Below, in pieces: positions 34,301-45,009 of a DNA stretch of 64,000 nt; the first letter of the stretch is position 1, and each line of letters begins with the position of its first letter. The DNA is from Catenaria anguillulae PL171 (Eukaryota; Blastocladiomycota; Blastocladiomycetes; Blastocladiales; Catenariaceae): the NCBI GenBank assembly GCA_002102555.1, contig MCFL01000079.1, positions 1 to 64,000 on the forward strand, given 5' to 3'. A program made the position numbers and the translations under genes. Below the pieces are notes generated by a model, which saw nothing but the letters and a program-made list of their open reading frames with translations, was not told where the DNA came from and did not search any database.

Positions 34301-34626
34301 AAGGTGGTTGGGCTCGATTTGACATCGATCCACGGGCGGCAGCTCCACCTGATTGTGCAGCCGCTTAACCGGCATTTTTTTCGAATTGCGCTTGGCTGGT
34401 GCTTGGAGCGTTATGTCACGATAAACGGGGAAGAAGAACTTGATGTGCTGTGCCATACTTATTTATCGTATTTACATTCCTTCTTCTTCCAAATGTTGCT
34501 GTTGCCCTGCTCGGCATGGTTTCACGCCTGCACGGACGCCATGAAAGTGGTGCAAAGTAGAACTCGTATCGATGGTCACCGGTTTGATTTTGCCCTCCGT
34601 ACGAGACGAATGCGTACGCATTTCAT
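31377..34626. other. Large gene-poor interval
   Basis: About 3.2 kb without a supportable gene. Several 60-80-codon frames overlap on both strands near 33900-34300, which is expected at this base composition. None has motifs or a convincing splice chain. Confidence 0.45.
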
Positions 34627-35751
34627 TCACGAGCGATTTGGAATACACAATGCCAGAAACACCCGATCCGCGACCCGATATGCCAGGGGCAGCTGTGGCA
34701 GCACCAGCAGCATGTAAATCACATTGACACTCACCTCTAGTGCGTCGATTTGGCTCCCGCTGTGCGCCCGCTGGATAAAGGGATAGTACAAAAGGATGAG
34801 CAATTGTGGAAGGACCGTCAATAGCAGGAAGCCGGCAAGGTCGGGGATCTGTGACATGCACGCATGGGAGTGAGCAAGGACTGTGCAGTCAGTGATTTGG
34901 CCGAGTTGGTCGGAAAGTGCGAGTTTCGGACCTTTTCGTTTCTGTTTCCACGCCAGCCAAGCAGCAACCGTGCTGGCTCGCAAATGGTAAAGACGATGAG
35001 GGTAAAGTGGAGCGTAAATGAGTAAAACTCGTTGACGTTGACGTCTCTTGCCGCCCAATCGGCAAACTACCGAGTACAGCATGACGACTGTCAGCCCTCG
35101 CTGATGTAGTCGACGGCGGCGTGAACGCGCACCTTTTCACTTGTCACGGAAACCATGATTCCGAACCAAACCGGCAACAATGTTGCATTGAATATGAGCA
35201 GAAGCTGAAGCGGAATAGACGAGAGGAGGCGCCGCTGGCCTGTGTAATCCATGCCCATTGATTCGGATGACATATTCGTGATTGTCCAATTCGGAAAACA
35301 AACCTGAAACGGGTCCCAACGGATCATCCTCTACTGCTTCGGCACCGATTCCCTCATCTCCATTCCCGTCGCCGCCAGCCGCATGACTACTATGATGCAC
35401 CCTCAGCTTTTGCTGCGTGAAATGCTTGGAAAACAGCGTTTGCGCGACTGACTCGAGCGCTTGCTCTTGCCACTGCGTCAGCGTGTTTGTCGCTGATTCG
35501 AGCGGCCCGGCGCTCGCTGTTGACTCGGCTCTGGCTTGCTCCTCGAGCTCATGGTGCGTCGTGAGCGGTGGCAACGTTGGACGCGCACCGCGTGGATCGT
35601 GAGCAGACGCAGCCGCTATGGGAACCGCTGATGTTGATGGGGTGGCAAACGTGACGCCGGCGTTGGCGCTACTGCTGCCCCTGCGGATGGCGGACGTCAA
35701 GCGAGAAGCAGCCGGCGGTAAAGTTGCAGTAAGTGGTTTTGTAGCGTCCAT
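34627..35751 (-). CDS. TMEM17-like ciliary transition-zone membrane protein
   Basis: Multi-exon gene. Exon 1 is 35751-35304 (about 149 residues, disordered, Ser/Ala/Thr-rich). Exon 2 starts at 35239 and gives S-S-I-P-L-Q-L-L-L-I-F-N, the TMEM17 entry motif, plus TM1. After an intron whose edges are ambiguous (about 35160 to 35030), exon 3 gives HFTLIVFTICEPARLLLGWRGN followed by R-N-E-K and ends at 34932. The last exon, 34848-34627, begins I-P-D-L-A-G-F-L-L-L-T and contains the final TM pair. The L-x-L-G-x-x-G-N-x-x-E-K-[VI]-P-[ED]-L-A-G-F pattern across the exon junction matches TMEM17. In animals it is part of the MKS/B9 module at the ciliary transition zone. This implies a flagellated life stage. 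Confidence 0.8.
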
Positions 35752-35967
35752 TGTGACACTGTTATGTAGAACAATCTGCTTTCACATGCTATGCATACTT
35801 GAAACCTCACGACAAATGCATTTCCAACTGAAAGGTGTCAGGAAGTCGGGCGGGACAAGTAATGGTATTCGTTTCCTGAATAGCTCCCTCCAGCCTCATG
35901 TGAAACATGCGACGACGACAAGACATGAATATTAATAATGACACAAAATCAGCGACATGACATGCGA

Positions 35968-38063
35968 CTACCCTGCAACCGATTCAATCCCAGACAGCCA
36001 ATCCCACACACAACCATCAAGTGCCAGTCGCATTTCTGGCGACTCGTTGAACCATTGATCGACGCATCCCAAAAACTCTGCCGACTCGCGAATCATGGCT
36101 GGCAAAAAGTCCAAAAAGTCCTGGGCCATTTGACTTGAGCCATGGCCAAGGTTGTGACCGGTCCTGGAAGTGTACTTGCAAGCACCAATGAACGAGTCAA
36201 TGGTACGGAGAGCGCACCGTGACATGTCATGCCGCGCACACAGCCAGGCCACTTCATCAGCTGAAGCTCATTCCACGGCACGGGCGTATGGGCGTTAAAG
36301 ATCATGAGATGTAGATCGCGGGCGGCTGGCCACTCGCAATGGACGTGCAGCAGAATGTAATCAGTCGGCGAAACGCCAAGCTCTGTGTTGATGAGCTGAA
36401 ATGCGACCTTTGAGCGCAAGTTGCGGGCACGGCCAACCTCGTCACCTTCTGCATACAACCATGGGCATGATTTGTCACTGAGACGGTGGGCATTGGGCAG
36501 ATCGCACGTGGCACAAATCACGGCCGTGATGTTGAGTTGTGTATTGTCCAGCAAGGCAAAAATGTTGCCAGCGCCGACCTTTGACCTTGCGGTAGCCCTC
36601 AACTTCCTCCGTGCACGGGACCGCGCCGTCGTACAAGACACCAAATCAAGCCAAGTAGAGCAACCAACGCCTTGCCTCGGTCGCAATCATGGGGGTTTGC
36701 GAATGGGTGATGCATGGCGCACAACTTGTCCTTGCTCGCCGAGTACTTCTTGTTGGCGTCGACCGCGCGTGCAATGAAGTGGCATGCTTGGACGCACCGA
36801 CCATCCTTGAACACCCGGAATGAGCACGGGTAATCGCTCAGGATGATTGGGCGAGCCAGCTGTACAGCGCACTGGAGGCAAAGCAGCTGGGAGGTTGCAA
36901 CACCTGTGATGTCGACAAGATATGTTGTTGTGCTGTAGTGGCCGTAAGTGAGGGTGCTGCACTTGTTGGAGAGGGTGATCTCCTGACCCCGGCCCCGGCC
37001 CTTGGTGGTCTTGATCACAACCTTGTGATACGGTGAGAGATTGGGCGAATTGAGGGGCAAGCGTTGGTGACGTTGACAGAAGTTGGCCGAGGGAGACGTT
37101 TTTGGTTGCCCACGGCAGGATGTGTGGCACGCACGAATGCACCGGCCCCACTGGTCAAAGACGCGGTGCGCACATGGACGTGACATGTGGATGGCTGGGA
37201 TCTTGTGCAAGTCAGCGCAATCCTTGCAAATGCGTGCCCGAGTCCAATTGCCATCAAAGTCAAGGATCCAGCATGGGCCAAGCGCACTGCAAAAGACACA
37301 AGCCTCCGGCTTGCTGCCACCACGGCGTGGTTCAAATGGCCGGCCAGGAAGTGGAGAGGCACTATAATTCAGGTTCAATGTCAGAAGAGTCAATCAAGAG
37401 TTAAATAGAGTATGTGCATCGTTGTACGCACCCATCTGGCATTGGTGCTTGCAATCGGTCATCATTGACGTGCATGCGCTTGCCTGGATTGTGCGCATTG
37501 GTCCCATCGTGGCCGGGCTCACTTGCAGAATGCACGCGCTTTGCAGACGTGACAGTAAGAGTTGAATGCGCCGGCTTGGTGAGCGCATTGGGGGCAGCAG
37601 CGGGTGCGCGCGTGTTGGAGTCTGACGCGGCAGCGAGAGTTGAATGTACTGGCTTGGTGAGCGCGGCAGTGATGGGTGGATGCGCGGGTGGGAGCAAGAG
37701 ATGGATGCGCCGGCTTGTTGAGCGCGGCCGGCAGCAGTGTTGGACGCGGCGGCAAGAGACAAACGTGTTGGCTTGATGAGCTCGGCAACAATGCTGGCAG
37801 GTGCACGGGTGCTCCACGTGGCAGCAAGAGACGAACGCACACACAGCCAGGCCACTTCATCTTGCGAAAACCTGGTCCCGCAATTGATACTGCTTGGGTT
37901 TGGCGATCCCGTGGCACGCACGACATGACCAGCCGCCGGTCCAGAAGCAATAGCATGTCCAGGGCAAACACAAAGCCAACATGGAACTGTCGATAGTGAT
38001 TCGCAACCGAGCTGCCGTGAGAAACTGCTTGCTGTCGGTTGGCGAAGTTGACATAGCCGACAT
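35968..38063 (-). CDS. Unrecognised protein with triplicated Cys/His module (exon structure partial)
   Basis: A multi-exon gene is supported in pieces. The longest exon starts near 37370 (acceptor TTATAG, joining a donor at about 37431 in phase) and runs to about 36600. It encodes two copies of a module: L/I-D-x-x-G, then C-x2-C-A, about 13 residues, P-C-x2-R-V-F-x2-G-R-C-x2-A-C-H, and a closing C-x2-H. A third, more divergent copy (ICATCDLPNAHRLSDKSCPW) lies in a following segment at about 36600-36400. The last exon, open to the stop at 35968, starts near D-E-V-A-W-L-C-A-R and has further cysteines. The 5' part (38063-37860) and the joins between exons remain uncertain. Paired Cys/His suggest zinc-binding modules. 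I know no family with this pattern. Confidence 0.5.
37535..37800. repeat. Degenerate tandem repeat, unit about 60-75 bp
   Basis: On the minus strand, four successive units begin G(C/A)GCTCA(T/A/C)CAAGCC and continue with pyrimidine-rich sequence. They fall in what is probably an intron or a low-complexity exon of the Cys/His-module gene. Confidence 0.55.
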
Positions 38064-38624
38064 GGTGATAAGGTGCTTGGGTGGGTTTTATACTTGACTG
38101 AATCAATAGATTGAGGAATCTGGCAGGACGAGGTTGTTGGATTTGACAAGTAGGGCAAGGACAGGTGTTTGGAAGCAACGCCGTCGTTGATGGTTCAAGC
38201 TGTGCTGAGTCTACGGATACTCTATCAAATCTTTATTGCACATGGTTACATGCAGTCTGTATTTACATGCCATCTCGTACAAGAGTGTATCAAGGATGGG
38301 AGAAAGGTGTGTAAAGTATTTGCGTGAGGCGAGAGGTGGCAAACTGGGTGCGAACGCGTTTGCTGTGTTTGCAGCAAAAGCCGTGGCAAATCGCAAGTAG
38401 TACGTATGTAGTAGCCCGACTAGTGACGACCGAACCGGTTGCTATTCGGTCGATGGGTCTTTTTAACGTCTCATATAAATACTCAATCCAATGTGCCGCT
38501 CAGAGTCTGTCTGGGAATCTCCACCTTACCTTTCAACAGGTCCGTTACGTTGAAAACGACCCTCCATCGTCGCCAATCACACCCTTGTTTTTTCCGAGAC
38601 TTCCACGTACAGACGCCGTATGCG

Positions 38625-38914
38625 ATGCCCAAGCTGACGAATCTACGGCGTCCTGCAAGTGGAGAACTCACCCAAGTGGCTCCGTCTCAAGCCGTGCGGG
38701 TTGTTGTCGAACTACCAGTGTCACTGTGCAAGAAACTGGCGCACTCGCACAGCCTCTTGCGAAATCCCGCCAGGTGAGCCGACGAGCAATGAGCCTTTGC
38801 GGCAACTACACACCTTTTCTGCTTTGCTCTTCAAGTTGTCGCACCCATTCATCCATTGCATCGAAAAGGACCATGGCAACGAATGGACAACTACCCTGCT
38901 TTTGTTGTTTCTAG
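38625..38914 (+). CDS. Candidate small two-exon gene, product unknown
   Basis: Exon 1 38625-38773 begins MPKLTNLRRPASGEL and ends at a good donor (CAG|GTGAGC). Exon 2 38836-38914 follows TCTTCAAG and ends in a Cys-rich tail, P-C-F-C-C-F. Joined, they give 75 residues. There is no homology I recognise. The support is splice-site quality and phase only. Confidence 0.25.
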
Positions 38915-39242
38915 TGTGAACAATGAATCGGCTCTCAACTGAAAATTCGACGATTCGGCAACTTGAATGACATTGCCTTCCCCTTCCCAAATGGCGTTTG
39001 TTGGTTCACGTGAAGTCTACCAATTTCTTTATTTATATGAACGCTGAGATCTTTGAAGTCCCGTCATTCTTTGACACCAAAGCACGGGCCATGATTCCCA
39101 GCACGCCAAACACACTCGGGACAAGCAGACTGGCTCGTTGGCCGAGCCCACGTCATCCTCCTTCCTTCTTTGGCAGCACAAGGAACAGGATCACACATCC
39201 GCGTCCCTGGTGTTATTAGTCTGATTTACCGAGCGACACACC

Positions 39243-40326
39243 ATGCAAAACTTCCAACAGTACCCGCAATACCCGTACCAAGGTCAGCCGCTGCCACCCG
39301 TCTCGGCGACACGGCCCCGGCCACAGTCGCCGGCCGATGCGATCAATGCCGCACGTCACCCGTTGGCGCCGCTGGCGACCGTTTCCTTTTGGTCGACCAT
39401 CGTCCAGCGCACGCTCCAGGTCAATGAGCCTGTGGCGACAAGTGCTAGTCTTGCTGCGACCGTGGTCCAAACCGACCAGCTTGTGTCGTCGGCCACGCCA
39501 GTGACTCACTCTCAAGCCATGCCGATCACTCAGCTCACTACCACGATGTCTCACCAGCAACCACTGCCGCCGTACAACCAATACTACCCGCCCGTCATGA
39601 TTCAGAATCGTCAAACACAGCCGCAGCCACAGCAGACCGATCTTCTCTCGCTCATTCTCGGCATTCCTCCCGCCATTCCCACGAGTCTTGCTCCACCTCC
39701 CGAGCGCGTCTCTTCTCCCTTCTACCAACATCAGCAAAAAGATATCCCGCCCCAGCCGATTCACCAGCAATCCTCGTCATTCATCTACCAACAACATCAA
39801 CAGCCGCAGCCCGTGCCAGTGCAGCATCAGCACACGTTCTGGCCCGTGGCACAAGTTCCTCCTCAACACCCGGCTCCAACCGCCACCTCGCTCACACACG
39901 ACCTTGGCATCTCGCTTCTCCACCTCGCGATTTCTGCTGCTCGTTTCGGATGTACGCTGAAAGTTTCTCCGCTACACGCGAATCTCTCATTCTCACACAC
40001 AAAAAGTCTCACCCGCCCACCACGCCACAGTCAAAGGAACCACGGCCCTGACTCACTTTATCATTTCCAATCCACTCACACGGCCCATTGCACACCTGTG
40101 GATCCGCGCGCTCAAACAGCTTGCCGCATTTGCTGTGCATGCCGCCAAGGTCATTGTGCACGCCATGGCGACTGGCGGGCAGCCGCAACCGCAGCCGCAC
40201 CAGTCGATTATGGGCGTGCCGAGTAGCAGCGGGGACGGAACCGCGGCCATGGCTAGTATGATGATGCAGCTGGCGTCGGCGGCGGCGGGGTCGGGAATGA
40301 TGGGGTCGTCGAGTGCACGGTGGTGA
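39243..40326 (+). CDS. Gln/Pro-rich protein with C-terminal helical segment, unknown
   Basis: Two exons, 39243-39951 and 40031-40326, joined in phase 1 (donor GTACGC, acceptor GCCACAG), give 334 residues. The first 215 or so are low-complexity Gln/Pro/Ser/Tyr, with prion-like QQHQQ stretches. A conserved-looking amphipathic/hydrophobic block spans the exon junction: H-D-L-G-I-S-L-L-H-L-A-I-S-A-A-R-F-G, then T-H-F-I-I-S-N-P-L-T-R-P-I-A-H-L-W. The C-terminus is Gln/Met/Ser-rich. The pattern of a disordered Tyr/Gln region before a short membrane-like helix loosely recalls peroxins of the Pex13 type, but no SH3 domain is present and I do not claim it. Confidence 0.6.
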
Positions 40327-40590
40327 GTTCATTTTTTTGGCGAGTCTTCCCTCGGGCGTGTACTTACATATGTAAACACTGTCTCGGTTCTTTGTGTTTG
40401 TCGTTGACGAGAGTCTTATTCTGATCCTGTCCCATTCATTCCCTATGCAATTCTTTTTGTTTCCCTCACTACACATCGAAGCAAAGGGATCAAATGTGCA
40501 TTGAGCAAAGCAAATCAGCAATCAACACGAACGTGCAAAGCATACACCAGAGAATACAACAAATAACAAGAGGCCGCTCTCATGTCCCAC

Positions 40591-41629
40591 TTAGAACCCC
40601 GCGTCATCAAACCCGTTGCCAGTCTCAAACCCAGTAGGCATCGCAATGGGCGTGTCGGCCAAGTCTTGCTGAGCCATTTCCAGCTCCAACCCGACCTCGC
40701 CCTGCTCTTGAACCAGCGATTCTTGCATGGCAATTTGATCGATAAACTGGTCGAGCCCGTCCGAGGTGAATTGGATAGGATCGGTGATCCCAAATGCGGG
40801 TTCGCTGAGCACTGCAAAAAAAGGGAAACGGGCCGTTAGACGGTGCAGATACAGAGAGCCATGGGGACAAAAGCCATGATGAGGAACGCACATTGTTCGC
40901 CGCCCGACGTCGCCGTCACCGTGGCCACGTGCGGCACGCCATTGGCGGCATTCAACGAGTTGACGGTATCAATGGCATCGCCCAAGGCAATCCCCGGGTA
41001 CGCCTCGAGCACCTCGCACAGCTGATTGGTAAACACGCTGCCCGATTCACCGCCGAGCGCGTTTTGCGACTCGAGCGACGCAGACACGCATACAATGTTG
41101 GCGTCGAGGTCGGCAAAGTCCAGGTCGGCCATGGTACCAGAGCGGCAAGAGTCAAACACCATGTTCATGTTGCAGCCCTCGGGAAGGTCGCGCAAGATGT
41201 CGTAGATTTCGTTGTCCGAGATGGGACCGTCGGATGCAAAGATGAGCTCGTCCAGGCCGTCAGTTTCGCCCGCTTCGGTCGAAATGGATTGCCCGCCATG
41301 CCCACTGAAGCTAACGAAAAGGCTATTTGAGTAGCGAGAGTATCGCAGATGAGCGGTTTGAGTCGTCTCGTCGCGTCTCGTGACATGAAATCCACGTACT
41401 TGTCGCCCGGTTGGGCGTTGTCGACCATCTCGCGCAAGCTGGCCAGAATGTCTGCCTTGGTCACATCAGCGCCATTCACATCCGAGAGCGCGGTGATTGA
41501 TTCCGAGGGAATGCCCATGTTGGACGCGAGCTGTGTCATGTTGTACGCGTCGATTTCGCAGCCGGGCAGCGGGCTTTCGGTCCCAGGGTACGTCATGCCG
41601 ATGCACAGAGCTTGGGTTGGGGCAGCCAT
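40591..41629 (-). CDS. Type I metacaspase-like cysteine peptidase (copy A)
   Basis: Three exons, 41629-41400, 41322-40892 and 40811-40591, with matching phases, give 293 residues. The caspase-like fold starts at once (A-L-C-I-G-M-T-Y, then L-P-G-C-E-I-D-A-Y-N-M), so there is no Pro/Gln-rich prodomain. Exon 2 supplies F-S-G-H-G-G-Q with the catalytic His at about residue 85, the acidic E-T-D-G-L-D-E-L loop, and M-V-F-D-S-C-R-S-G with the nucleophile Cys at about 136. Metacaspases cleave after Arg/Lys, need calcium, and act in stress and cell-death or protein-quality pathways. The gene is a tandem paralogue of copy B, with the same intron positions. The spacing from Gly-Asp-Asn to the His is standard. 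Confidence 0.88.
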
Positions 41630-43058
41630 GGTGATCGGGTCGTGTGTGAGGGCAAGAGGGGCGAGTGTTGCGGGTGCTGTTCTTGGTCGGAGGAAGGTCG
41701 ACTTGGCCGAGGATCAGATCATGAGCTCGACTTGGAGGGAATCAGGGGCTGAAAGGCGTCGTGGTTTGGAGGTGAGCGGGCGAAGGATGGGTTTTAAGCG
41801 CTGCGTTTCTGCCGACGATACCGATGGCATGCATCCGTCGGCCCTCGGGCTCCAGCGTCACTGACATTCGGCTGCATGCTCTTGAGTTGCTCAACGTGAA
41901 TGCATGAGTTGTGGAATGGCTCGCCGGACATCCCGCACCGCAACACACGGTCATGATACACCATGCATGAATCTCGCGATGGATTTCGAAGCAACGTCAT
42001 TAAACTACGCACACCTGAGACGTCCTCCCTGACAACTGTTGCCGAAAAAAATCATGTGGCCGCAGCCCACATCCCCTGCGCTGCGTTCAGCACTTTCGTC
42101 CGCTTTCGTGACTCGCGAGTTCTCACGTTTCCTGCGAACAAAAGCCACCGCATCATACGGAAACGTATGCCCATGTACCTGGCCGTATACACATGTGGCG
42201 GAATTACTTACTGTGGAGGTACAATCTGAACAACAAGGATCATTTCAGGTCCATTTCTGACGGGTGAGGAATAGCCTGCTACACCAATCGATCGTGGATT
42301 CAGGTGCAGTCGAGCGGAACTTTGTTCAATCATACGTCAGGTCACCTTGAACACAGTCTGTACATGACGACTCGTGCCACTGGCCCAGGGGGCGGGATCA
42401 GGAACAAGTGGGATGTCGATACAAGGTGATCTCATTGCTTTTTGAGACAAGACATAGCTCCATTCTGCGGCTGTGGTTGTGCGTTTGCTGTGGCTTCACT
42501 TGACCGTGTCAAACTGTTGACTATGCACATCGTTCAATCTGCACAATATGTCTCACTCTTGCGCTTTCCAGTGCGATTTCCAGCTCATGCGTCTCATGCC
42601 TTCGCCTCAAATTCTACATTTGTCTCCGGGCTGTACTGGCAAACGCCAGGTCCGTGCTAGCCACATCAACTGCTCCCGTCAATTGACTGCCAACAACATT
42701 ATTTATGTCCCGTCCAGTGCAGCATACAAGCGTGTTCCCGTCAAGGACTCCTCTTGCCCGCACTTGAGCCGCTGGGTCATCTTTTGGCAGCCAAATGGTC
42801 GTGGCGATTTATCCAAGGTATGCGGTTGCTCGATTCGGTGAATATTTAGTCAAGGACGCCAACGTGCTGACGATCATTGCGTTGACGTTTGGGTGAACTG
42901 GCTACGGATTGGCAAGTTGCCCGCCAGATCACAAGGGCAAACGAACTTGTCGCCATTTTCCATACAGGACATGAGCGGAACAGAAGAAAAGAATGACGTG
43001 CATCCAAATTCAACAAGGCACGTTGTGAGACGGCCAACACATCTAGGTATCCAACAAC
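41630..43058. other. Spacer between the two metacaspase genes
   Basis: About 1.4 kb between copy A's start and copy B's stop. No gene is supported. It probably holds copy A's promoter. Confidence 0.5.
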
Positions 43059-44089
43059 TTAGAATCCTGCCTCTTCCAAATCATCTGCTGCTGGATGGGC
43101 ATCCCGCGAAACGCTCGTGTCGGCCAAGTCTTGCTGAATGGCGTCCAACTCCAATGCCAGTGCCTCGGCCTTGCCCGCCGCATCTTGAATGGCAATCTGG
43201 TCGATAAAGTCGTCGAGTCCGTCGGAGGTGAATTCCACGGGATCAGCAAGCCCAAATGCTGGTTCTTGGAGTACTGGAAACGCATGCAGGCAGTTAGAAG
43301 CTGAACATCATGAAGAATCAGCATGAGAACAGAACGTACAGTGCTCTGCGCCTGTCGTAGTTGTGACCATGGCCACATGCGGCACGCCATTGGCGGCATT
43401 CAACGTGTTGACCGTTTCAATGGCATCGGCCAAGGCAATCCCTGGGTTTTCTTGCAGCACCTCGCACAGCTGGTTGGTAAACACGCCACCGGATGTATCG
43501 CCCGTTGAGTTTTGCGACTCGAGCGCAGCGGACACACACACAATGTTTGCGTCCAAGTCGGCAAAATCCAGGTCGGCCATGGTACCGGAGCGGCAAGAGT
43601 CAAAGACCATGTTCATGTTGCAGCCCTCAGGAAGGTCGCGTAAGATGTCGTAGATTTCGTTGTCCGAGATGGGACCGTCGGATGCAAAGATGAGCTCGTC
43701 CAGGCCGTCGGTTTCGCCCGCTTCGGTCGATGCCCGCTGGCCACCATGCCCGGCCCACGAAACGAAAAGGCTATTTGAGTAGCGAGAGTATCGCAGATGA
43801 GCGGTTTGAGTCGTCTCGTCACGTTGCGCGGCATGCAAACCACGTACTTGTCCCCTGGCTTGGCGTTGTCGACCATCTCGCGCAAGCTGGCCAGAATGTC
43901 TGCCTTGGTCACATCGGTGCCATTCACATCCGAGAGCGCAGTGATGGATTCGGCGGGAATGCCCATGTTGGACGCGAGCTGTGTCATGTTGTATGCGTCG
44001 ACCTCGCATCCGGGCAGCGGGCTGTCGGACCCTGGGTACGTCAGGCCAATGCACAGAGCTTGGGTTGGGGCGGCAGCAGAGGTGGTCAT
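43059..44089 (-). CDS. Type I metacaspase-like cysteine peptidase (copy B)
   Basis: Three exons, 44089-43848, 43770-43340 and 43273-43059, give 295 residues. Exon 2 is exactly 431 nt, as in copy A. An upstream in-frame ATG at 44116 is possible, but alignment with copy A favours 44089. Catalytic motifs: F-V-S-W-A-G-H-G-G-Q (His at about 89) and F-D-S-C-R-S-G (Cys at about 140), with the same E-T-D-G-L-D-E-L acidic loop. Most of exon 2 is near identical to copy A. The third exons diverge more, especially in the last 40 residues. Even much of intron 1 is similar, which argues for recent duplication or gene conversion. Confidence 0.88.
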
Positions 44090-45009
44090 GATGGTGATTG
44101 TAGGCTGTTGGTGCAAAAAGAGGCGGGCGAGCTGGTTGGAGGTTGGAGGATCAGTTCATGGAGAGATGACGGACGGCCTTGAGCAAACGACGGAGTACAG
44201 GTGAGCGGGCAAAGCTTTCCTAGTGTGCAGCAATGCTATGGGAGGCTCCTTGGCTCCAACACTCGCATTGGAATGTTTTCGTAAAACCCCCACACCGCAC
44301 GGTACGGTGCAGTTCCGGCTCATAAATCACACAAATGGTTGTCGATCGATAAATACCGTACACAGGTAAAATCGCCACTGCCGTTAACCTGAAACAATTC
44401 ATGAGCTCACGAAAGACCCAGCGAAAACCGAAGGCTCGATCGCGAGGGCGGTGATGGGCGTGACGTGATGGCCATGAACATCTTTAATCCTTCACCGCAA
44501 ACCACGCAACCTGCACCGCAATACGTGGTGAATATTCCCGGCTGCCGCAACTAACGGTGGCAGTCCCCCTCGCGCCGTGGTGCCGTCTTACCTCGCTTCA
44601 AGATCCCAACGTTGGTATAACTCATTCGCTCGGCCCTTGGCCAAGTCAGACATCTACTCCCCTGACGATTCAGACATCTCCGACTCGGAGTCCAAGCTGG
44701 GGGTGACGCCGCCGCCTCTCGTAATTCCAGCTTGCAATTAATTTCCACATGGGGGAAGCACGCGCTCGGAGAAAATGTTGGAAAATGCCGAGTGTAGATG
44801 TCCGCGCGCATGTATAAAATAATCGTACAGATTAGGGTGAGAGGGTGAGAGAGTGAGAGGTAATGATCCACCAAGCTAGAAGAAAGAGGACATGTGTGAA
44901 GAGAAAAACAAAAAGTAACAAGAGGACCCAGAGCGACGAGTCCTCAAATGGTCAAAACAAAACAATCGCAAAGATTTCCACGTTTCCGCTACCCCATGCC
45001 TCGACACAT
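44090..45009. other. Intergenic
   Basis: Promoter side of metacaspase B and 3' side of the mitochondrial carrier gene. No other gene seen. Confidence 0.5.

Noticed and set aside
33900-34330. Several coding-looking frames (both strands) as exons of a gene
   Set aside because: All overlap one another, none has a motif, and no splice chain joins them. GC-rich sequence produces such frames by chance.
34189-34330. 46-codon ATG frame starting MEAKDVRKWLSAIQ
   Set aside because: Looks protein-like, but it is short, isolated and preceded immediately by an in-frame stop. No upstream exon was found.
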